Assembly (NCBI GenBank): GCA_937880835.1
Contig: CALGRN010000226.1
Location: forward strand, 1-6,574
Length of the DNA stretch: 6,574 nucleotides
Direction: 5' to 3'
Origin: an uncultured Prevotella sp.
GTDB lineage: Bacteria; Bacteroidota; Bacteroidia; Bacteroidales; Bacteroidaceae
Part shown: positions 1 to 5,947 of the stretch, piece by piece
Layout of the letters: each line of letters opens with the position of its first letter
Numbering within the stretch: the first letter of the stretch is position 1
The notes under the pieces: generated by a model
What the model was told of the DNA's origin: nothing
Seen by the model: only the letters and a program-made list of their open reading frames with translations
The model's database searches: none
Program-made: the position numbers and the translations under genes

Positions 1-15
1 ATTTTCGCTAATCAC

Positions 16-23
16 CAAATTTA
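16..23 (-). promoter_or_regulatory. Weak candidate -7 element for a leftward gene outside the window
   Basis: Read on the minus strand, TAAATTTG fits TAnnTTTG. No TTTG or TTG lies at the expected distance upstream (only TTCG near 42-45). Positions 1-147 hold no convincing coding frame, so a leftward gene beginning beyond the window is possible, but a chance match in AT-rich DNA is about as likely. Confidence 0.2.
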
Positions 24-147
24 CAAGGACTTATAATTCGTCGAACTCACGTTAAATACATCTTTTATATTAAATGTAACGAAAGTTTATTTATTTTTCG
101 ATGCTTTCATATTGAAGATATTAATACACTTCAAAAGAGTTAAAAGC

Positions 148-187
148 AACAATCGGCAGATAGGAACATTCCTGTCAGCCGATTGTT
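148..187 (-). terminator. Hairpin terminator closing the glycogen unit
   Basis: AACAATCGGC (148-157) pairs perfectly with GCCGATTGTT (178-187). After one A-A mismatch the stem continues with GATAGG (159-164) against CCTGTC (171-176), including one G-T pair, around a short AT loop. On the minus strand the hairpin begins 60 bases after the GH57 stop codon and is followed by GCTTTTA and, further on, CTTTTG. The T-run is short but the stem is long. On the plus strand T-rich sequence also follows, so it may work in both directions. Confidence 0.75.
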
Positions 188-246
188 AAATGCATTTTCT
201 TTTATCTATTATCTGAATATTTATCAAACAGAATGCCTTGTCATTT

Positions 247-1647
247 TTAATCTTTTTCTTCTTTTACATTATTCTTGGCAGTCGGCTTTCTTGTTGCCGT
301 TCTCTTTCTTGCTGGCTTGTCTGTTTGCTCACGCAATTTGCTTTCCTCGCTTTCCATTTTATCTATTTTGGTTTGAAGGCGCAATATTTCCTTTTCTTTC
401 ATCTGTATCTCATCGCCTTGATTTTTGATTGTTGTAAGCAGCGAACTCAACTGTTCGTTGTCGATATCATCAGGATAGATACTGTTTACACGGTTTATGA
501 AATCTCCGAGAATATTCATATAGTTTGTGAACGCATCAAACGGGCTGCTGTATATTCCGCGATCAATGCCAACGTGTGACGGTTTTGTAGTCATAAAGCG
601 GAAATTATTTGACGCCTGCAAATAGTCCCAGTCTTGATTAATACGCGGATCGTTGGCTATTCTCACGCGATCTGCAATAGAATACAGTTTGTTGAATGCC
701 TCTCTTTGCATCGGATTTCCTATCCAACTGCTTACATCTCTTTCTTCATCAACCCACGATAAAGTGTCAGGAACATCAAGGCTGCCTACGCTTTTCATTT
801 TCATGCAGATCTCAGTAGGTGTAGAAAACACTATATTCTTATTCTTTGCGCATACAGGCAATGCTTTTATAAATTGCAGAATGTTGCTCGAAAGAGGTTG
901 AGCTATTCCCAATGCCGACAATTCCATGAATATATTTATCACCTGTTCTTCTTCCGGCAAAGATGCTATATTAGCGATATAGTTCTCTGCAAACAGCGGA
1001 TAACCTTCCCATTCGCTGTTGTTGAAGCGTAGCGATATATCATCACTCAGCTTTATATCTCTAAGCAACAGTTTCAGTTTAGGGGCATAAGAGCAGTTGT
1101 AAACATAATGAGGCGATTTCCAACCGAGCACGTGTTTCGCTCCCTCTGTAAGCATACCTTTAAATCCCATGCGTGAAACCTGCAATCCGATGTCATTGCT
1201 ATATATAAGCGAAGAGTTGCGGACAACTTGCGGTGTTTGTCCGAAGTATTCTTTCATCTTCTTAACTTGCTTCTTGACATCTAACGTGAAGCATTCTTCG
1301 TTTACAAGAGAAGAAAGTCCGTGAGAATAAGGTTCTGCCAAAAATTCCACGCATCCGGTTGCATTAAGTTCTTGTAACTTTTCAAGAACTTGCGGTGCAT
1401 GCATTTCAAGTTGCTCCATTCCTACACCTGAAATCGAAAATGCCACCTTGAAATACTTTCCGTTTGCATTTATCATATCAAGCAAAGTATTCAATGCCGG
1501 CATATATGAATGCTCTGCAATATGGTTTATCGAGTGCTCGTTGTCATAGTCGTCATAATAATAATGGTCTGTTCCTATGTCAAAGAAACGATAACGTTTG
1601 AGATGTATTATCTGGTGTATCTCAAAATATAGACATATGGTTTTCAT
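247..1647 (-). CDS. GH57 alpha-amylase-like protein, probable pseudoenzyme
   Basis: The 466-residue protein belongs to glycoside hydrolase family 57 (intracellular alpha-glucan-active fold), in the alpha-amylase-like group found beside glycogen synthase in Bacteroidales. Visible family features are the N-terminal HQ motif (H11-Q12, with Ile13 where Pro is usual), KRYRFFDIG at 17-25, the second motif GCVEFLAEPYSHGLSSL at 98-114, the strongly family-like GMLTEGAKHVLGWKSP at 164-179, and QASNNFRFMTTK at 345-355. The catalytic positions are altered. The nucleophile motif normally read RNTELIY is RNSSLIY (143-149), putting Ser146 in place of Glu. The acid motif normally read MDYETFGEHQ is MELSALGIAQ (241-250), putting Glu242 in place of Asp and Ala249 in place of His. 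Residues 395-442 look like a coiled coil, and 445-466 form a Lys/Arg-rich tail. There is no signal peptide, so it is cytoplasmic. It is the last gene of the unit, 77 bases after the glycosyltransferase. Family membership is seen directly; loss of hydrolase activity is inferred. Confidence 0.92.
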   Translation of the reverse strand: MKTICLYFEIHQIIHLKRYRFFDIGTDHYYYDDYDNEHSINHIAEHSYMPALNTLLDMINANGKYFKVAFSISGVGMEQLEMHAPQVLEKLQELNATGCVEFLAEPYSHGLSSLVNEECFTLDVKKQVKKMKEYFGQTPQVVRNSSLIYSNDIGLQVSRMGFKGMLTEGAKHVLGWKSPHYVYNCSYAPKLKLLLRDIKLSDDISLRFNNSEWEGYPLFAENYIANIASLPEEEQVINIFMELSALGIAQPLSSNILQFIKALPVCAKNKNIVFSTPTEICMKMKSVGSLDVPDTLSWVDEERDVSSWIGNPMQREAFNKLYSIADRVRIANDPRINQDWDYLQASNNFRFMTTKPSHVGIDRGIYSSPFDAFTNYMNILGDFINRVNSIYPDDIDNEQLSSLLTTIKNQGDEIQMKEKEILRLQTKIDKMESEESKLREQTDKPARKRTATRKPTAKNNVKEEKD

Positions 1648-1724
1648 TGCTGTTATTGTTTAAATATATCGTTTTATAGCCGTTTTATGATACGGCAAGT
1701 ATTGTTAATTGTTACGACTTCGGG

Positions 1725-2993
1725 TTATTTTATATCTAATGCTCTGTTATATAATTCTCTTATCCACAGCCCCACTTTATCCCAAGTAATTTGATCGACT
1801 TCTTTTTTCCCCTCTTCTTGCAAATACTTGAACAAACTCTCGTTATTGCAAATACTGTATATGGCATCGGCAAGTGCGTGAATATCCCAATAATCTGTCT
1901 TTATACAATTATTTAGGATTTCAGCACATCCGCTTTGTTTTGATATGATAGAGGGCGTGCCGCATTGCATTGCTTCAAGAGGAGATATTCCGAATGGTTC
2001 GCTGACGGATGGCATCACGTAAACATCAGAGTTTTTAAGACATTCATAAACCTCTTTTCCACGCATGAAACCGGGAAAGTGAAACCGGTCGGCAATACCT
2101 TTCTCGGCAGCTAAATAAATCATTTTGTTCATCATATCTCCTGAACCCGCCATACAGAAACGGATATTACGGGTACGATGAAGAACAAGATTTGCAGCCT
2201 CTACGAAATACTCCGGTCCTTTCTGCATTGTGATACGCCCGAGAAAAGTGACAATTTTCTCCTTGTTGGTGTGCTCCGGACGAGAAATATCTGCAAGTTC
2301 TTTTCTCAACGGATACACCGCATTGTGAACCGTAAAGCATTTTCTCGGATTTTGATGATACTGATGAATAACCGTCTGGCGCGTAAGTTCCGAAACGCAC
2401 ATAATACAGTCCGCATTGTCCATACCGTCTTTTTCTATCGCATATACAGTTGGATTTACTTTTCCGCGTGAACGATCGAAATCGGTAGCATGTACGTGTA
2501 TGCACAACGGTTTACCGCTTACCTGCTTCGCATGTATGCCTGCCGGATATGTCAACCAATCGTGAGCATGTATTATATCATATTCTTTCGCTCTCGAAAC
2601 AACGCCTGCCACAATGGAATAGTTGTTTATCTCTTCGTGGAGATTAGAAGGATACTGCCCTGAAAACTCTATACATCCGATATCATTCAAATTAAGATAA
2701 TTGAAATCGGCATATATATGATCACGCAGTTGATAATATTCTTCGGGGCTCATTACACCTCCTGTACGCCATTTCACATGCTCATAATCAACGTCGCGCC
2801 ATGAAACAGGTACACAATTCATTGCTACGATATGTGCATTCTGCCTGTCCTCGTCTCCCCAAGGCTTGGGAAGACAGAACGTTATATCCATATCTCCTTG
2901 TGAATGCAATCCTTCTGTTATTCCAAAACTTGCAGTACCTAATCCTCCAAGTATATGAGGGGGATACTCCCAACCGAACATTAATACTTTCAT
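1725..2993 (-). CDS. Glycogen synthase-like GT-B glycosyltransferase (GT4 type)
   Basis: This 422-residue cytoplasmic protein is a retaining GT-B glycosyltransferase, probably the glycogen synthase that adds glucose to alpha-1,4-glucan chains from a nucleotide-sugar donor. The N-terminal Rossmann half starts with GWEYPPHILGGLGTA (7-21), a starch synthase-like glycine loop, but Ile14 stands where the Lys of the classic KxGGL motif of GT5 enzymes would be. It continues with YDIIHAHDWLTYPAGI (138-153) and HVHATDFDRSRG (166-177). The C-terminal half has FLGRITMQKGPEYFVEAA (250-267), supplying Arg253 and Lys258, and the EX7E donor motif SEPFGISPLEAMQCGTPSI with Glu332 and Glu340. All key C-domain residues are present, so activity is likely. 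Whether the donor is UDP-glucose or ADP-glucose cannot be read from the sequence; UDP-glucose use has been reported for glycogen synthesis in Prevotella bryantii. It lies between the debranching enzyme (56 bases upstream) and the GH57 gene (77 bases downstream). The start follows an A-rich leader (AAGAAATG) and gives the normal family N-terminus. Confidence 0.93.
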   Translation of the reverse strand: MKVLMFGWEYPPHILGGLGTASFGITEGLHSQGDMDITFCLPKPWGDEDRQNAHIVAMNCVPVSWRDVDYEHVKWRTGGVMSPEEYYQLRDHIYADFNYLNLNDIGCIEFSGQYPSNLHEEINNYSIVAGVVSRAKEYDIIHAHDWLTYPAGIHAKQVSGKPLCIHVHATDFDRSRGKVNPTVYAIEKDGMDNADCIMCVSELTRQTVIHQYHQNPRKCFTVHNAVYPLRKELADISRPEHTNKEKIVTFLGRITMQKGPEYFVEAANLVLHRTRNIRFCMAGSGDMMNKMIYLAAEKGIADRFHFPGFMRGKEVYECLKNSDVYVMPSVSEPFGISPLEAMQCGTPSIISKQSGCAEILNNCIKTDYWDIHALADAIYSICNNESLFKYLQEEGKKEVDQITWDKVGLWIRELYNRALDIK

Positions 2994-3049
2994 TTCTTGC
3001 TTAAAGTTTTGTCTTTTCGTATATTCGACAGCTTTTCATATAGTATTTC

Positions 3050-5002
3050 TTATCTTTTCTCATATTGATATCTTTCGAGTAATTCAAGCGCACGCAGTAT
3101 CTCTGCAACATTCATGGCGAAAGAAATTGCTCCTCGTCCCATAAAAGGAGGATTTCCATCAAACATTTCCGGTATCGTACCAAGACAGTGGAAGAACATT
3201 TCATCTTCATATCCTACCATCTGACGCTCTATGAAACTTAAACGGGTATGCTTGTAGAGTTTAAGACATGCTTCCATGTAGAAACCTCCAAGCCATGGCC
3301 ATACAGTACCTTGATGATACGCTTGGTCTCGTTGCGACTGCATTCCTACATACATCGGATTATAACCGCCACTCTTTGGAGACAGCGAGCGTAATCCTTT
3401 CGGTGTAAGAAGTTCGCGCGTACATATATCCAAAACACCCTTCTTCTGTTCCGTTGTTAATGGAGAATAGTCCAATGCTGCTGCAAAAATCATATTAGGA
3501 CGTACACTCCAATCAATCATATTGCCGTCAACATAGTCATATAGATAACCGTATTCATTAAGGAAAGTGTCAACAAACGAACTCTTGCACTTGTTTCCCA
3601 ATGCTTCAAAATGTTCAACCTTTTCTTTTTGTCCGTTATCTTCCGCTATTGAGGATGCAAACTTCAATGCATTATACCATAAGGCGTTGAATTCTACGAT
3701 GAAGCCTGTGCGCGGCACAATAGGTCGTCCGTTTGATTTAGAATTCATCCATGTGACAGCATCTTCTTTTCCTTCGGTTCTAAGCAAACCGTTTTTTTCG
3801 AGAGTAAGATTTGCATGTCTGTTGTTTTCTATAAATGATATTATGTCGTAAAGAAGTTCTCCGTAAAGTTCATGACATCTTTCCCTTCCTTCTTCTTTCG
3901 CATATTGTTGTATTGCCCATATTGCCCAAAGCATTACATCTGGTTGCTCTATCTCGTATATTTTTATCGTAAGAGGCTTGCCACTCATGAACTCTCGTAA
4001 CCCACGTTCTGCCGTTTTCATTACTTTTTCGAAATATCCCGGTTCCTCAATAGATAGAGTCAGACCGGGAAGTGATATGAAAGTGTCCCGCGCTCTGCAT
4101 TTAAACCATGGATAACCTGCAAGGATATACCTGTCATCATTGCTCTCTTGGTTGTGGAATTGATGAGCTGCATTAATAAGACAGTGCATGAAATTGTCAC
4201 GAGGACTGCGTATTTCTACCTCTTCATCAAATAACTTTTTAAGCGAATTTGATTTTATTTCTGATGTAGAAGCAGCAAATACGATACTCTCTCCTTTATG
4301 TATAGACATCTCGAAGTATCCCGGTACGTACAGATCTTCATTCGAATCGTATCCTCTTTCTTGTTCTACGGGATATTCTATACCACGATACCAATCCGGC
4401 TGAAAAACAAACTCGTTGTTCTTATTGAACTGCATGTACAAATCAGGGTAACCCTCATACATACAAGTCTTTATTCCATTGTCGGTCAAACTATAATCAC
4501 GGCTTGCAACAGAGTTTTCGTGAGTGAATTGTTTTACGCTTCTGAATGCGAGAAAAGGACGAAAACGCAGTGTCGTTTTAGAGTGAGCATCTTCAAGAGT
4601 GTATCTTATCAGGATTCTGTCTTCGTAATGTTGAAACACTACTTCCTTTTTCAGTATCACTCCTCCTACGCGATACAACGTCGTCGGAACTTTATCGCAA
4701 TCGAATTCTCTTATATATTTATGTCCGTTAGGACTGTAATTGTTTCCTCTATATTTATGTAATCCCAGATTAAACTCTGCCCCATGCTGTATTACCGTAA
4801 CATCCAGTGACGACAGCAGTACATGATTATCTTCGTCAAGTTCAGGAACCGGCACTACAAGCAGACCATGATACTTGCGCGTATTGCAATCTACGATGGT
4901 CGAACATGAATATGCTCCCGAACGATTTGTACGCAACAACTCTCTTGGAAGCGATTCTTCCAAATTTGTCATAAGGGCTTTTTCATATCTTAAATAACTC
5001 AT
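3050..5002 (-). CDS. Bacterial glycogen debranching enzyme (GH133-type, amylo-alpha-1,6-glucosidase)
   Basis: This 650-residue cytoplasmic protein has the size and layout of bacterial amylo-alpha-1,6-glucosidase-type debranching enzymes, which remove alpha-1,6-linked glucose stubs from glycogen. The N-terminal beta-rich domain (about 15-250) opens with RTNRSGAYSCSTIVDCNTRK (24-43) followed by YHGLLV. The C-terminal alpha/alpha-barrel domain (about 270-640) has AGYPWFKCRARDTFISLPGL (295-314, Asp306 kept, although the usual W-G before RDT is changed), VTWMNSKSNGRPIVPRTGF (416-434), VEFNALWYNAL (436-446), YHQGTVWPWLGGFYMEA (562-578) and IPEMFDGNPPFMGRG (610-624), where Glu612 fits the general-base position. 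Asn420 stands where related enzymes commonly have Asp (TWMD), so activity should be tested rather than assumed. It is the first gene of the minus-strand unit, about 75 bases from the predicted transcription start. The ATG follows an A-rich leader (GTAAAAATATG), as is usual in Bacteroidetes. The family call is secure; substrate details are inferred. Confidence 0.93.
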   Translation of the reverse strand: MSYLRYEKALMTNLEESLPRELLRTNRSGAYSCSTIVDCNTRKYHGLLVVPVPELDEDNHVLLSSLDVTVIQHGAEFNLGLHKYRGNNYSPNGHKYIREFDCDKVPTTLYRVGGVILKKEVVFQHYEDRILIRYTLEDAHSKTTLRFRPFLAFRSVKQFTHENSVASRDYSLTDNGIKTCMYEGYPDLYMQFNKNNEFVFQPDWYRGIEYPVEQERGYDSNEDLYVPGYFEMSIHKGESIVFAASTSEIKSNSLKKLFDEEVEIRSPRDNFMHCLINAAHQFHNQESNDDRYILAGYPWFKCRARDTFISLPGLTLSIEEPGYFEKVMKTAERGLREFMSGKPLTIKIYEIEQPDVMLWAIWAIQQYAKEEGRERCHELYGELLYDIISFIENNRHANLTLEKNGLLRTEGKEDAVTWMNSKSNGRPIVPRTGFIVEFNALWYNALKFASSIAEDNGQKEKVEHFEALGNKCKSSFVDTFLNEYGYLYDYVDGNMIDWSVRPNMIFAAALDYSPLTTEQKKGVLDICTRELLTPKGLRSLSPKSGGYNPMYVGMQSQRDQAYHQGTVWPWLGGFYMEACLKLYKHTRLSFIERQMVGYEDEMFFHCLGTIPEMFDGNPPFMGRGAISFAMNVAEILRALELLERYQYEKR

Positions 5003-5059
5003 ATTTTTACGGTTTACGGGTTCTGAACATTTCGGTTTTGTCTATTTATAAATTATCAT

Positions 5060-5076
5060 ATAACAACTGTTGTAAT
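5060..5076. promoter_or_regulatory. Dyad ACAAC-T-GTTGT near the operon transcription start
   Basis: ACAAC (5063-5067) and GTTGT (5069-5073) form a perfect inverted repeat around a single T. Flanking AT / AT pairs lie beyond one mismatch. It sits within the first transcribed bases predicted for the glycogen unit, where a bound repressor would block initiation. The spacing is too tight for a good RNA hairpin, so a protein-binding site is the better reading. It does not match the classic Crp or Fnr half-sites. Function is inferred only from symmetry and position. Confidence 0.3.
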
Positions 5077-5083
5077 GGCAATC

Positions 5084-5114
5084 CAAAAATAATGAATTTT
5101 ATTTTTATGACAAA
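5084..5114 (-). promoter_or_regulatory. Bacteroidetes-type promoter of the glycogen unit
   Basis: Read on the minus strand, TTTG (5114-5111) is followed after 19 bases by TATTTTTG (5091-5084). This fits the Bacteroidetes housekeeping sigma consensus of TTTG, about 19 to 21 bases, then TAnnTTTG. Transcription would start near 5076-5079, giving a leader of about 75 bases before the debranching enzyme ATG. Both elements match fully and the spacing is right, but AT-rich DNA makes chance matches possible. Confidence 0.65.
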
Positions 5115-5206
5115 ATAAATAAGGGATATTTTTATTCTATTGTGCGGTTTTTATGCCATATAGTATAAAATATGAATAAAATAAATCGTATTATAAGAAA
5201 AAATAT

Positions 5207-5214
5207 TAATTTTG
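5207..5214 (+). promoter_or_regulatory. Candidate -7 element of the Crp/Fnr gene
   Basis: TAATTTTG matches the Bacteroidetes -7 pattern TAnnTTTG and is followed by CA, a common context. It lies 28 bases before the ATG, so the leader would be only about 20 bases. No TTTG or TTG is visible 19 to 21 bases upstream. The promoter would therefore be weak at the -33 position or depend on an activator, possibly the regulator itself. Confidence 0.5.
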
Positions 5215-5242
5215 CAGCCAAGAATTAAGGTATAGATAGGTA

Positions 5243-5947
5243 ATGGCTTTTAATAAGGAGATTGACAATTCGTATGTCATTAGAGAGATTGTGAATTTAT
5301 GGAATCCGCTTACAGAACGACAGCAGAAATTGTTATCGGATAACGTTTGTGTATATCATTATAAGAAAAACGACATTATATATAAGGAATGCGACAGTCC
5401 CGAAAACATGTTATGTCTTATCTCAGGCAAAGTAAAGATATACAAGGAAGGTATAAGCGGCAGAAATCAGATAATGCGTGTTGTCAAATCATTTGAGTTT
5501 TTTGCATACCGTGCATTTTTTGCAGATGAGAATTATCGCACCACCGCTATGGCATTTGACGACACAATTATAGCTTCAATACCCATAAATATTGTTCTGC
5601 AATTAATAAACGAAGCTCCGCATATCTCTATGGGGTTTATAAAACAACTGTCGAAAGAACTTGGAAATGCCGACTGCCGCACGATAAATCTTACACAGAA
5701 GCACATAAGGGGACGTCTGTCGGAAACTCTTCTGTTTCTCAAAGACAGTTATGGCGTAGATGAAGACGGCTCTACTTTGAGCGTTTATCTAAGCAGAGAA
5801 GACATTGCAAACCTTTCCAATATGACTACGAGCAATGCCATACGCACCCTGTCGGCATTTGCCGACGAGAGTCTTATCGTTATAGATGGAAAGAAAATAA
5901 AGATAATCGACGACGACAGACTGCGTAAAATATCCGATATTGGTTAG
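5243..5947 (+). CDS. Crp/Fnr-family transcriptional regulator
   Basis: This 234-residue cytoplasmic DNA-binding protein has the Crp/Fnr two-domain plan. The N-terminal cyclic-nucleotide-binding-type jelly roll spans about 25-120 (YKKNDIIYKECDSPENMLC at 40-58, ISGKVKIYKEG at 60-70). A long dimerisation helix covers about 125-165, and a C-terminal winged helix-turn-helix about 178-225, with YLSREDIANLSNMTTSNAIR at 182-201 and the recognition helix near 194-206. The ligand pocket has no recognisable CRP phosphate-binding cassette (no G-E-L...R-S pattern; the region reads FFAYRAFFADENYRTTA at 86-102), so cAMP binding is doubtful. Its four Cys residues (36, 50, 58, 145) do not form an Fnr iron-sulfur cluster pattern. 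The signal sensed is therefore unknown. It is divergent from the glycogen unit across 240 bases, which makes it a candidate regulator of that unit by position only. Its TAG stop shares 4 bases with the stop of the convergent kinase gene. An AAGG lies 14 bases before the ATG. Confidence 0.95.
   Translation: MAFNKEIDNSYVIREIVNLWNPLTERQQKLLSDNVCVYHYKKNDIIYKECDSPENMLCLISGKVKIYKEGISGRNQIMRVVKSFEFFAYRAFFADENYRTTAMAFDDTIIASIPINIVLQLINEAPHISMGFIKQLSKELGNADCRTINLTQKHIRGRLSETLLFLKDSYGVDEDGSTLSVYLSREDIANLSNMTTSNAIRTLSAFADESLIVIDGKKIKIIDDDRLRKISDIG

Noticed and set aside
1..147. Possible partial gene at the left edge
   Set aside because: The stretch is AT-rich with no reading frame that shows recognisable protein sequence on either strand; only a weak promoter-like match was found.
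238..579. Plus-strand open frame of 113 codons opposite the end of the GH57 gene
   Set aside because: It lies almost entirely antisense to a clearly recognisable coding sequence, has a biased composition from reverse-reading the Lys-rich tail, and resembles no family.
1679..1696. Small inverted repeat GCCGT / ACGGC between the glycosyltransferase and GH57 genes, as a possible internal terminator
   Set aside because: The stem is only 5 pairs with an 8-base AT loop and no T-run follows on either strand, so it is not a credible terminator.
4298..4762. Plus-strand open frame of 154 codons inside the debranching enzyme gene
   Set aside because: It is fully antisense to strongly family-like coding sequence, with no plausible promoter or leader seen; the translation looks random.
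5112..5186. Direct repeat AAAATAAAT at 5112-5120 and 5178-5186
   Set aside because: It is a 9-base low-complexity match in very AT-rich DNA and is likely to occur by chance.
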